Shown here piece by piece: positions 46,456 through 56,900 of a stretch of 64,000 nt of DNA. The position numbers and the translations under genes were made by a program. Under the pieces are notes generated by a model, which saw nothing but the letters and a program-made list of their open reading frames with translations, searched no databases and was not told the DNA's origin. Source of the DNA: Seiridium cupressi (lineage: Eukaryota; Ascomycota; Sordariomycetes; Amphisphaeriales; Sporocadaceae); contig JARVKI010000928.1 in assembly GCA_036674765.1 (NCBI GenBank), positions 274,106 to 338,105 of the forward strand, read 5' to 3'. Position 1 is the stretch's first letter. The number at the start of each line of letters is the position of its first letter.

Positions 46456-49400
46456 ATGGCAAAGAAATTTGTTCCCCGGCAGCGAAAGCACAAGGTGCTC
46501 GCAAGGCAAAAAGCGACCGCTGAGGACCGGCCTGAGGGCGGAGACTCTGTCGCAGCTGACAGCAATGCACTGGAGATTATCCCAAGCAAGAAGGCTGCCG
46601 AGTCCAAGAAGCTTCGAGACGAGCTGAAGGACCAAGGCGTCAAAGTCAGCGGCAAGAAGGCCAAGAGACTTGAGAAGTACATCGATAACAAGCTCAAGAA
46701 CGATGAAAACAGGGCTTTGCTGGCGAAATTGGCCGACAACAAGGTTGACACCAGTCTTTTCTTCAGCACTCGCACCCTGGGCCAAGGGAGGGAGACAAAA
46801 AGACAATCATTAAAGAGAGCTCTCCAAGAACATAAGGCGGGACTGCGCGATGGCGAAGACGAAGAGCTGTTCGAGCACCGGAACGACTCAGACGGTGAGT
46901 CGGAAGCATCAGCAGACGGGGTCGGAGCTGCTCAGGTTACCAAAGTGCCTCGAATCAAAGAGGCGCGAGAGACTGTCTCTCAGGCAGCGACTCAGCCATC
47001 GACCGTGCCACCTCCAGTTGCGCTTGATCAGCAAACGCTTCAAGCCGGCTCTGGGTTGAAACGCCCTCTTGAACTTGATGAAGGTGGCCGTCCCATGATC
47101 CAAAAGCGCCAAAAGCGTGGAGGAGTTGTATCGAAATTTTCTGCATCAAAATTTTTGGCCCCTGTCCCGGAGCCTAAGCCTGAGGTAGAACCTTCATCAG
47201 ATTCAGAAGATGGATGGAATGGCCTCAGTTCAGGGGAGGAAGATGTTAGTGAGGCCAATAGCTCCGAGAGCGAGGCAGTAAGCGAACAGGACGACTCCGA
47301 AGACGAAGGATCGTCAGATGCTGAATCTGGCTCTGGAGACGAGGACATGTCGGATGATGACAGTGACGAAGGTTCTGGCGATGAGCCAGCTGCCACGAAA
47401 CACCGGTCTTCGGCGTTCAAGGCGTGGGCTCATCAGCAGAGAAACGAGGCTCTGGGTTATGACCCGGTCGACTCTGGAGCCACCATACTCGACATACCAA
47501 AACCGAAAGATTTCAAGCCACGCCCTCTTGAACAGGACCCACTGCCGCTGGAACTACAAACAACAAAAGATAACACCAGGAAAGCTTACAGCGTACCTGT
47601 AACGCGATCACCAGAAATTCAGGAAGCAAGACTTAAATTGCCCGTCGTCGCAGAGGAGCAGAAGATCATGGAGGCTATTCACAACAATAATATTGTCGTC
47701 ATATGTGGTGCCACTGGTTCTGGAAAGACGACACAAGTCCCGCAGTTTCTGTTTGAGGCTGGCTATGGATCATCCGACTCGCCTACGCCAGGCCTGATAG
47801 GAGTCACTCAGCCGAGAAAGGTGGCTGCTGTCAGCATGTCGAAACGAGTTGGGCAAGAGCTCGGCAACCACTCACAGAAAGTGGCATACCAGATCAGATT
47901 CGAGGGCACCGCTGATGAGAAGACAGCCATCAAGTTCATGACCGATGGTGTGTTGCTACGAGAGGTATCCAGCGACATTGCTCTGCGCCGATACTCAGCG
48001 GTCATTATCGATGAAGCTCACGAGAGAAGTGTGAACACAGACATCCTAATCGGTATGCTTAGCCGTGTGGTCAAGCTCAGGCAGGAGTTGGCCGACGAAG
48101 ATGCGACTGTGAAACCATTGAAACTGATCATCATGTCTGCGACATTAAAGATAGACGACCTCACAAAGAACCCAGTCTTATTTCCTACGCCCCCTCCAGT
48201 ATTGGATATTGAGGGAAGGCAGTTCCCGGTGACCATCCACTTCGCACGTCAGACCAAGCATGACTATGTGGAGGAGGCTTACAAGAAAATCACGAGGGGT
48301 CACAAGAAGCTCCCACCCGGGGGCATGCTTGTCTTCTTGACAGGCCACGACGAAATCTCACGCTTGAGCAAGATGTTGAAGCAAGCATCGGGAGGCTGGA
48401 GCTCAGCTGCGTATCCAAAGGTTCGAATCTCGGCCAATGATGCCCCCCTAGAGGTGGAAGATATTGAGTTTGGTCAAACAAACGACGCAACGCAAGATGA
48501 CTACGACGAAATCAATTTCATCGACGATGAAGACGAAGACGAGGATGATGATAAGGAATTCGAAATACCCGACGAGGAGGCGGGGACTGGACCACTGAAG
48601 ATGCACATCCTGCCCCTATACTCACTTCTACCGACGCGAGAGCAAATGCGAGTGTTCGAACCACCACCCGAAGGATCTCGGCAGATCGTACTAGCAACCA
48701 ACGTTGCTGAGACCAGTTTGACCATCCCAGGGACTCGCTATGTATTTGATTGTGGGAGAGCTAAAGCGCGGCGTTTTGACAAGGAGAGCGGCGTACAAAG
48801 TTACGAGATTGGCTGGATTAGCAAGGCCAGTGCTAATCAAAGATCTGGCCGTGCTGGGAGAACAGGACCTGGACACTGCTATCGGCTTTATTCCTCAGCC
48901 GTCTACGAGAGAGATTTTGCCGAGTTCGCTGATCCAGAGCTCTTGAAGATGCCCATTGAGGGTATTGTATTACAACTCAAAGCAATGAGGCTTCAGCACG
49001 TGGTCAACTTCCCATTTCCCACGCCTCCCAAGCGATCGAGCTTGGCCAAAGCCGAGAAGCTGCTTACCTATCTGTCCGCTATCACACCTGAAGGACAGGC
49101 AACAGATATTGGATCCACCATGGCCAAATTTCCCTTGCCGCCGCGGTTTGCCCGCATCCTTCTGATAGGACATCTTCACGACTGTATGCCTTATACCATT
49201 GCTCTCGTAGCTGGGCTTTCGGTTCAAGAGATATTCATTCCTGAAAGCGTAGCAATCCCGGCCATCGCGGAGAGAGAAGAAGGGTCCTTCCGGACTAATG
49301 AAGATGTGATAGCAGAAACAGAGCAGGCGCGCGCAAGGCAAAAGTACAACAAGGTCCATCGGAACTTCCGCTCGCTCGATGATGCCTCGGATGCGATCAA

Positions 49401-50127
49401 ACTCCTTCAGGTTGTTGGCGAGTTCGCGCACGACTCCAGCGAACAGTGGTGTGAGAATCACTTTGTACGGTTCAAGGCTCTTCAGGAGACGCAGAAACTA
49501 CGCAAGCAGATTACCAGTCTGTTGCAAAAGGATATTCCAAGTTTTGCCCATCTGTCCTTTCAGGATAAGCTTGATCGACCATCGTCGAAGCAAATCATGG
49601 CCCTCAAGCAGATGATTGCCGCCGGCTTCATCGACCAAGTTGCCATTCGTGGTGACATAGCACCGAATCCACCTGAAGTAGGCAGGAAACCTCGACGTGC
49701 CATCGACGTGCCCTATGTGCCACTCCACCCCATCGATACAGCGAGCCAGGATGACGTGGACAAGTGCGTATATATCCATCCTTCATCGTCCCTCTCTCAC
49801 TTCAGCCCCCAAGAATGCCCTGAATACATTGTGTATTCGCATCTTCAACGTGCCGCTGCAGGGGTCGATGCAGTCAAGACGCCCAAGACTAGGATGATCG
49901 CTCTTACCAATGTTACGGCCGCACAACTCGCAGCGTTGACGAAGGGCACGCCGCTGCTCACCTACGGGAAACCAATTAAGGAGGTGAAAACAGATGACCC
50001 GGCGATAAGGGAAAGTTTCGTTGTGCCGTATCTCAGAGCTGAGGGAGCTGGTGGTCAGGGGTGGCCGCTTGCAGTAAAGAAGATTATACAGAAGAAGATT
50101 CCTGGCAAAGGATGGGTAGCGCAATAA
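46456..50127 (+). CDS. dhr1: DEAH-box RNA helicase Dhr1/Ecm16 (DHX37)
   Basis: Single exon of 1223 residues. The basic N-terminus (KKFVPRQRKHKVLARQKA) is followed by a long acidic, Ser-rich region (about 250-310), then the helicase core: motif I GATGSGKT (418-425), motif II DEAH (519-522), motif III SAT (561-563), motif VI QRSGRAGRTGPG. Next come the HA2 and OB-fold domains typical of DEAH helicases. An acidic insert (DDEDEDEDDDKEFE) lies within the second RecA domain. Known role: nucleolar helicase that unwinds U3 snoRNA from pre-rRNA during 18S rRNA maturation. The start gives the conserved Lys-rich N-terminus, and the ATG lies in an AAAATGGC context. No intron is seen. Confidence 0.96.
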   Translation: MAKKFVPRQRKHKVLARQKATAEDRPEGGDSVAADSNALEIIPSKKAAESKKLRDELKDQGVKVSGKKAKRLEKYIDNKLKNDENRALLAKLADNKVDTSLFFSTRTLGQGRETKRQSLKRALQEHKAGLRDGEDEELFEHRNDSDGESEASADGVGAAQVTKVPRIKEARETVSQAATQPSTVPPPVALDQQTLQAGSGLKRPLELDEGGRPMIQKRQKRGGVVSKFSASKFLAPVPEPKPEVEPSSDSEDGWNGLSSGEEDVSEANSSESEAVSEQDDSEDEGSSDAESGSGDEDMSDDDSDEGSGDEPAATKHRSSAFKAWAHQQRNEALGYDPVDSGATILDIPKPKDFKPRPLEQDPLPLELQTTKDNTRKAYSVPVTRSPEIQEARLKLPVVAEEQKIMEAIHNNNIVVICGATGSGKTTQVPQFLFEAGYGSSDSPTPGLIGVTQPRKVAAVSMSKRVGQELGNHSQKVAYQIRFEGTADEKTAIKFMTDGVLLREVSSDIALRRYSAVIIDEAHERSVNTDILIGMLSRVVKLRQELADEDATVKPLKLIIMSATLKIDDLTKNPVLFPTPPPVLDIEGRQFPVTIHFARQTKHDYVEEAYKKITRGHKKLPPGGMLVFLTGHDEISRLSKMLKQASGGWSSAAYPKVRISANDAPLEVEDIEFGQTNDATQDDYDEINFIDDEDEDEDDDKEFEIPDEEAGTGPLKMHILPLYSLLPTREQMRVFEPPPEGSRQIVLATNVAETSLTIPGTRYVFDCGRAKARRFDKESGVQSYEIGWISKASANQRSGRAGRTGPGHCYRLYSSAVYERDFAEFADPELLKMPIEGIVLQLKAMRLQHVVNFPFPTPPKRSSLAKAEKLLTYLSAITPEGQATDIGSTMAKFPLPPRFARILLIGHLHDCMPYTIALVAGLSVQEIFIPESVAIPAIAEREEGSFRTNEDVIAETEQARARQKYNKVHRNFRSLDDASDAIKLLQVVGEFAHDSSEQWCENHFVRFKALQETQKLRKQITSLLQKDIPSFAHLSFQDKLDRPSSKQIMALKQMIAAGFIDQVAIRGDIAPNPPEVGRKPRRAIDVPYVPLHPIDTASQDDVDKCVYIHPSSSLSHFSPQECPEYIVYSHLQRAAAGVDAVKTPKTRMIALTNVTAAQLAALTKGTPLLTYGKPIKEVKTDDPAIRESFVVPYLRAEGAGGQGWPLAVKKIIQKKIPGKGWVAQ

Positions 50128-50798
50128 GATATGGGATCAGGATACACTCAATGCTATAAACCACCTCAATCATAGGAATGGATAGAGAACTTCCAAGGCA
50201 CTCGTAAATTGCAAAGATGAGTACCCAACCGCTTCACTACGCCTCCGCGTTGTGACCAAACGGCGAACATGAGAGTTTACATGAGGTCAAGTTGTCGATT
50301 GTTAACAATATCAATACCTGTCGTAATCCTCGAATTCTAAGCCAGTGAAATTTTACGCAAGTTCTTGCAAGGACACTGATGATGTCATGATATTCAGCAG
50401 TATCTTGAAAACACCGTCGATCACACTGTTTGACAAACGGTTTGCTAAGACGGCTGACAGAGAGAATGATTGCCATTCGATTTCCTACTGGGATCTGGTA
50501 AATGTGTCATCTCCTGTGTCGACCGCTTGGCTTACTGAAGGTAATGAGTGTTAAGAATTCTATTCATACTCAGTAGATCTCTTCAAGGGGTATCAAATGC
50601 TTTCGTCCATCCTATCCATAACCGTTTTGTGTCTCCAACGCCTCCATATATGCTAACAAACGTAATAAATTGAGTGTGTGGCTTCGGCGGCTAAGCGGAT
50701 GAGCCTAATCTTCAACGTGCCAGACGAAAGCTTTGTTTTGACTATGATCAATATTCGTAACGTCCTGGCCTCGATGACTGACACCAGAAGCATTCCTT
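50128..50798. other. Intergenic, convergent genes
   Basis: 3' regions of DHR1 and MED6; no coding region supported. Confidence 0.6.
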
Positions 50799-51749
50799 TT
50801 ACAAAGGCGTGGCTCCTGGTGTCAGACCAGTTTTGGTTTTCTTTCGCTTCGGCTTGGATATGCCACTGTTGGGTGTCTTTGGTGTCTTGGCCTCCTTGGT
50901 CCCTTCCTTTTTGTCGACAGGCTTGACTGCTACTGGGGTTTTCAAGTTTGTCGTGAGTGGGTTCAGCGTGGGTGCCCTTGGTCTTTCCTTGCGACCGGTT
51001 GAGGAGAGATGGAAATTGCCCGGATGGCCAGTGATAGGGTTCTCATCCATGTACTCGCCACCATACTGCATTTGAATGGCGAACGAGTGCTCGGCTAGCC
51101 GCGCGTCGAGTACCGAGGACTGTGCTGATTTCTTTGTTTCTGATGCTTTGCTTGCCTGGCTTTCCGGCATGGGTGTGGCCTCCTTGGAAGCCGCTAGTTG
51201 GCGGTCTCGGGTAATGGTAGTCGCCGGCAATGGTTTGTATGCATGGCCTTGTGCCGGCGACCATGTCCTGGCTTCGTCTGCAGCCGGGAAGCACTTACGC
51301 AGCGAATTGGTAATGGTAGCCATCCTGAAACTTAGGATATCCGCCAGCGTGGGGGCCATATAGATATTGTAGCCAACGACGTAGTAGCTTGAGTGCACCG
51401 TGATCTCATCTTCGTCGCCGGGGCGCTTCCGTCGTGTTTGCTTACGGATGACCCAGACGCCGGTTCCCGTGCCGGGTGCCATCTGCGCAGGCTGCTCGGC
51501 GACGATGAACTCGACGCCGCTCATGGTCTTGAGCCGACCCTCGAAGGCCTCGCGCGTCTGGATGTACTGATACATTGCCGGGTTAAACATGGCCTGGTTG
51601 GCAATGACGGCATTGTTGGAGGTCTTGTCGAAGAAAGGCGACTCGGCGAAGTAGAACAGGACGCTGTTGCTGTGGATGCCTTGCATCGAGTCGGCGAGCT
51701 GAGGGTGATGCCATTGGATCTCGTCCAGAGGAACGTCGGTAGACGCCAT
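50799..51749 (-). CDS. med6: Mediator complex subunit 6
   Basis: Intronless, 316 residues from the ATG at 51749. The conserved Med6 core is obvious: DEIQWHHPQLAD, VLFYFAESPFFDKTSNN, QAMFNPAMYQYIQTREAFEG, GVEFIVAEQP, and the paired aromatic segment SSYYVVGYNIYMAPTLADIL. A poorly conserved fungal C-terminal tail rich in Pro, Lys and Thr follows (ending in KRKKTKTG). Known role: head-module subunit of Mediator, the nuclear coactivator that bridges transcription factors and RNA polymerase II. The frame stays open for another 76 codons upstream (to 51977) and includes a short poly-Gln, but the Med6 core begins right after the chosen ATG, so that extension is probably untranslated leader. Confidence 0.96.
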   Translation of the reverse strand: MASTDVPLDEIQWHHPQLADSMQGIHSNSVLFYFAESPFFDKTSNNAVIANQAMFNPAMYQYIQTREAFEGRLKTMSGVEFIVAEQPAQMAPGTGTGVWVIRKQTRRKRPGDEDEITVHSSYYVVGYNIYMAPTLADILSFRMATITNSLRKCFPAADEARTWSPAQGHAYKPLPATTITRDRQLAASKEATPMPESQASKASETKKSAQSSVLDARLAEHSFAIQMQYGGEYMDENPITGHPGNFHLSSTGRKERPRAPTLNPLTTNLKTPVAVKPVDKKEGTKEAKTPKTPNSGISKPKRKKTKTGLTPGATPL

Positions 51750-52244
51750 AATCGAAGCTTTTCCTATATGATGCCCAAGAACAGGTGTAGAATAGGTGCT
51801 CGAAAACGAATCGGGTTGTTGTTGCTGCTGCCCGGCGCAACGAGGCAGAAGGGGCGTGAGGAATGCGACTGCGACCGTGAACCTTAAGCGAATTGAGAGA
51901 TGAAGCTCGAGCTTGGCGTTTGCTGGCCGAGGCTTTAGGTTAAGGTCGATCGTTTTCAGAGCTGGTGGGGCAGCCAATTGGCAGCATACCTAGTGCATAT
52001 GCCCTGTGGGACCAACCTGGGGGCCCTTGCAGGTGCTAAATAAAGTCTGGCAGGCTTGCAATCGCGGAAATGCCCCGCCTGCCAATTTCTAGACGGACGT
52101 CAATCAAGCTTTGGAGAATCTGGGGTTGGAGTCTACAACGCAAACCTGGACATTTACATACACTTCGACTTTAAACCAGCTTCATTTTCGTACACAGCCA
52201 TCAGTCAACCCACACCCACCGAAATAATCATCAATCCCTGCGAG
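51750..52244. promoter_or_regulatory. Bidirectional promoter region of MED6 and the MMTAG2-like gene
   Basis: 495 bases between two divergent start codons. Both flanking frames run open into this space, but neither extension shows conserved sequence. Confidence 0.55.
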
Positions 52245-53072
52245 ATGGATCTTGTATCCAGTATTCGCAAGTCAGGCTCTCGGGGCGGCGTCAACTTCAG
52301 CTGGGACGAGGTGGCAAGCTCAGCCCACCGTGAGAATTACCTGGGCCACAGTCTTAAAGCTCCCGTTGGTCGATGGCAGAAGGGTCGCGATCTGGAGTGG
52401 TACGCCAAGAACAATGATGCAGATGGCGGGCCGTCAGACGAAACTGCGGAAGAAAGAGCTGCCAGAGAGCGAAAGGAGGAGATCAAACGGGTCAAAGAAG
52501 CCGAGGAAGATGCGCTAGCTCGTGCCCTTGGCTTGCCAGTCAAGCAACGGAATCAGACTGGTGCCAACGCAGTGGAAGTAGCAAAGCCGCGCGCTGGGCC
52601 GCAGGAAGGACCAAGTGAGCAGCCCAAAGAGGAAGACACCGCGGATCGTAGGCGACATGGACGGCACGAGGACTCGGAAAGACGGCATCGGAGGCGACGC
52701 AGAAGCCGCAGTCGCAGTCGCGACCGAGACAGGCGCCTTGACAGATCACCGAGGAGGAGAGACGAGGATGACCACAAGCCGCGAGAGGAACGTCACCACA
52801 AGGACCGACGAAGGGGCTTTAACCAAGATCAGGAGGGTGATGTGTCATCAAGGCGTTATGAGGATGACCACCGAAGGCACGGTCACAGGCGCAGAAGGAG
52901 TCACAGCCGGGATCGGGGCATCGATAGAGCACATCGCAGACAGCGAAGAGATCGTTCTCGCAGCCCGAAGGTCGAGCAACCTAGAGTAGAAGAGCGCTAC
53001 AGACCGCGCTCGAGGGACAGGCGGCGTAGCCGGAGTGCAGATGGCACAAGACGCAGAAGCCCTGCACCTTGA
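52245..53072 (+). CDS. MMTAG2-like nuclear protein (kinase phosphorylation domain, PF10159 type)
   Basis: Intronless, 275 residues. The first about 100 residues hold the conserved domain: SIRKSGSRGGVNFSWDEV, then SSAHRENYLGHSLKAPVGRW, KGRDLEWYAK, and a charged helix ending EDALARALGLPVK. The rest is an Arg-rich RS/RD/RH low-complexity tail (RRRRSRSRSRDRDR and similar), typical of nuclear RNA-processing proteins. Human MMTAG2 contains this domain; its precise function is unresolved. The RS-rich tail suggests a role close to splicing or mRNP assembly, but that is inference. The upstream frame is open for 63 more codons without conservation, so I start at the ATG that begins the domain. Confidence 0.88.
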   Translation: MDLVSSIRKSGSRGGVNFSWDEVASSAHRENYLGHSLKAPVGRWQKGRDLEWYAKNNDADGGPSDETAEERAARERKEEIKRVKEAEEDALARALGLPVKQRNQTGANAVEVAKPRAGPQEGPSEQPKEEDTADRRRHGRHEDSERRHRRRRRSRSRSRDRDRRLDRSPRRRDEDDHKPREERHHKDRRRGFNQDQEGDVSSRRYEDDHRRHGHRRRRSHSRDRGIDRAHRRQRRDRSRSPKVEQPRVEERYRPRSRDRRRSRSADGTRRRSPAP

Positions 53073-53918
53073 TACTAGGAATGAAACCGCAGGCAAAATC
53101 AACTTGCGCATGTTTCATCATTCTTAATCATATCATCCGTGTGACATACTCTATCAGACGCCAGTGGCCTTCTGCCTTGTCCCCCACGTTGGATTATACC
53201 CAGATGGAACCGGAATGAAATAATGTTCTCCGATCCGCTAACTAGAGGGCAGATGTGAGGCTGGTGGCGTCAGATATACTTTATATAGAAATCTACGCGT
53301 CAAACCTCTGACCTTCGAGTTCACCTGTTTGCCTGTGGTTCTAGAAAGGCGCCAGTGCTGCAACAGCTCACTAGCGCTGCAGCGGTGGCGTGCACAGGCG
53401 CGCGGAGTTAGTGGACTTTAGTGACAAGGCTGCCGTCGGTTGGGGGACCCCTGAAAGCTGGGAAACACCAATGGGCATTGTTTCAGTGGCCGGGGGCAAG
53501 TGTTCCATATCGTCATCCTGTCCAAGCAGCTCCGAATTTCCTCGAGGCCACGCAAAGGCGCTGTCGCCTTTGTCACCATAACTTCACAACACGCGCCCGA
53601 CATATCTGCTCTTTTCTCCTTTTCCTTCTCTCTTTCTCGTCTATAGACTCGTCTTCTTGCTTCTTGGTCTATTCAGAGTTCGCCATTCGCATGGCTGTCC
53701 AGCGCTGAGTCCCGTCTGGCGCATCTCACTTGTTCCGGCTTCGCCACCGAAAAACCCCATGCTATAATACACCTGTCTTCCGCCGCCGCATTTCTCAAAC
53801 AACATTTCTGCCTGTGCCAGATCATCTGGGTTCAGTGTATAGCTGAAGACATAGTAATACGAGCTTCGGTTTCCGCCACGATATACGCCCACGTCTCACA
53901 CAAGAGGCCTCGCCCACT
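53073..53918. other. Intergenic, tandem genes
   Basis: 3' end of the MMTAG2-like gene and promoter of the large ATPase gene. The 53421-53708 open frame has no recognisable content. Pyrimidine-rich near 53600-53650. Confidence 0.6.
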
Positions 53919-56900
53919 ATGGATTATGGCAAGCTTCGCGCTGCCGCCCTCAACCACGGCGAGGACGAGGAAGCGGTCACAGTAGATACCAGAGCTCTGA
54001 TAGACAAGGTGCTTGCAAGATACTCGGGAGAATGGACGACATTGAGAGAGCTGATACAGAATGCTGCGGATGCCCAAGCGACCACTGTTAAGATAAAATG
54101 GGAAACATTACCTTCAACACAGGTCCCTCTCCCCTCGACCCCCGACCGATCGGAGTTGCTGAAGCATGTACTACAACACCATACCTTGCGCCGCTTGGTT
54201 GTGTCCAATAACGGTCAGCCCTTCGCTAAAACAGACTGGGGGAGACTCAAGAGGATCGCAGAGGGAAACCCAGATGAGACCAAGATTGGTGCATTTGGCG
54301 TGGGCTTTTATAGTGTATTCGCAGACTGCGAAGAGCCCTTCATCAGTTCAGGCAGCGAGGCCATGGCGTTCTACTGGAAGGGCAATGCCCTTTTCACCAG
54401 GAAGCTGCTGCTGGACGAGGAGCAACGGTCCAACGATACTGCCTTCGTGCTGGACTACAGAAACTCCACGACCACTCTGCCAAATCTTCTATCTGTTGGT
54501 CAGTTCTTAGCTACCAGCTTGACGTTTGTGGCCTTGCAACACATTGAGTTCTGGATAGATGATTACCAGATTATGTCGTTGCAGAAGAAGACGAGCCCTA
54601 GTGTGGACGTCTCTCTTCACAGGGATATCGAGACAACCACCAAGGACCGCCTCATGAAGATCCAAAAAGTCGATAGAGCTAGCGTCCAGATCGATGCTTC
54701 ATATATGAGCGCCATGGGCTGGAAGCCTCAGACCTCTTCTAAATCCAACGAGTCTTATGGTATGGGGAATGCGGAAGTGCCCTCATTGAGGAGTTTCTTC
54801 TCGAGGCTAACGGCCAATACGACTTCTTCGAAAGCCAAGAAGGTTGCCAAGGAGGAGAAAGCCGTACAAGATGCCATATCCGAAGACATCACTGCGCTCT
54901 CCAACTCTAGCATCTTCCTAAAGGTAACAACTGCTAGTATCAAAACGTCCGTGACAGCTAGCTTCTCCGCCGAGCTGGAGCGTGCCACCAAGAAGCCTCC
55001 GCCAAAGACCACTAAACTTGCCATCCTGACATCATCGTATGACGAGCTTCAGGCATCGGAGACCTCAACCCAGTCACGCCCCTTGTCCAAGGCCATAGAT
55101 GTCTTTGCATCCGTGCTACCGAGCAAGAGGCCGGGTGGTCGTATTTTTATCGGATTCCCTACTACGCAAACTACTGGCGCAGGCATGCACATTTCCGCTC
55201 CATCAGTTATCCCGACTGTAGAGCGGGAGGCTATCGATCTTAACGCCCGCTGGGTCAGAAGCTGGAACATTGAGATGCTACGTGCGGCCGGCATCATGAC
55301 CAGGCTTGCCTTTGCGAATGAAATGGACGAGCTTCAGAAAAAGCTACAGCGGGCGGCAGATTCTCCTGGAGCCAAAATCGGCCAGGAACTAGTTGCCAAA
55401 CACATGCCGGAGGCTTTGCATATCTTAAACTCATTTGCTTTCGGAGAGTCTACCCCAAGCGCTCAGGTTTCTCAGATTATTGAAGAGGCATTTTGGACTT
55501 CTTACAAAAAGGCCCACATCGAGATATACAGCACTCGCGGTGTACGCCTAACGACCCAGGTCCGAATTGGGTCTGCAGAGCTCACAAAGTTCGTGCCTGG
55601 CATCCCAGTCATTCCTGCGGAGCTCAAAGACATAGAATTTGTAAGGAAGCTGACTTACTATGATCTGTTGTCCGAGATAACTGTGGATGACGTCCGGCAA
55701 GAGCTGTCTGAATATCCCATGAACCAAAGCCAGCTCACAGCCTTTCTTCAGTGGGCCAGCAAAAAGGCCGCCCAAGGGGAGCTCAGCGCTGCAGATAGAG
55801 ATCGACTACTCGATGCCGCAATTGCGACTTTGGACGATAATGGCGCTGCTCAAGGTGGTATCATCACCCTGGGAAGCATCAAGAACTTCACAATTCCAGG
55901 TAAAATTTCAGCCGGCCTCCCACTTCCTCCGACAACTATCCCTTTTGAGTTCACGCGGCATATCAACATCAATGATCTGAGAGCCTTGGGCTGGGAAGCT
56001 TTGGAGATAGTTCCTTGGCTTCGGTTCCTCCTAGAGACGAGATCGAGCCGACCCGAGAGCGAGGATCTCACGAAAGACCCCGAAATGGCGGTACAAGTGT
56101 TGGCAGTGATCTCCAAAGGTTGGGATAGCCTCAACCAAAGCTCAAAGGACACAGTGGTGTCACTGTTGAAGGCTAACACCGTTCTGCCGACCAAGCTTGG
56201 AATGAGAAAACCGACCGATTCATTCTTTAGCACTGTCAGACTTTTCGACGATCTGCCAACCATTTCTCAACAATGTTCGGGGCTGAAGGACAAATTCTTG
56301 TCCGCTCTAGGAGTACGAAAGACGGTCGCGCTAGACATCATTTTCCAGCGTCTGCTTAATCCATCGTCAGAAGGACAGGCGAAATGGAGCCACGTTGAGC
56401 TTATCAGGTATCTGGCATCAGTTCGGGCAGATATTCCCAACGACGACCTCAAAAAGCTTAAGGACTCCCGAATCTGCCCGGCGGAGGCTGGACCACCCGG
56501 ACAAGAGTTTTCGAAGCCCAGCACTCAACTTTACAAGGTATCCGAATTGCTCGAACCTAACGCGGCGCTCAGACCTCTTGAGGTCAAGATACTGCAATGG
56601 CCAGGCATGTATCGTGCCAACTCGACCGAAGGCAAGTTTCTCACAGCTCTCGGCTTGAGGGCCTTCCCATCGGCGCCCGAACTTGTCGATCTCATGTCAT
56701 CTGCAAGTGAAGGGCTGAGGGACCACGCTATGCGATACTTTGTTTCGAATCATGTCAGCAATCGATATGGTTTGTTCGACATTGGTTCGTGCGGCAAGTC
56801 ATTCCTTCCACTGGATGGAAAATCCGATCGCCTTGTCTCGCCTGGGAGCTGCTATACAAACGAGGCAGCTTCGGTACTTGGCTTCAATATTTTAAGGAAA

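Noticed and set aside
51750..51977. N-terminal extension of MED6 with poly-Gln
   Set aside because: The open frame continues upstream but has no conserved sequence; the Med6 core starts at the chosen ATG.
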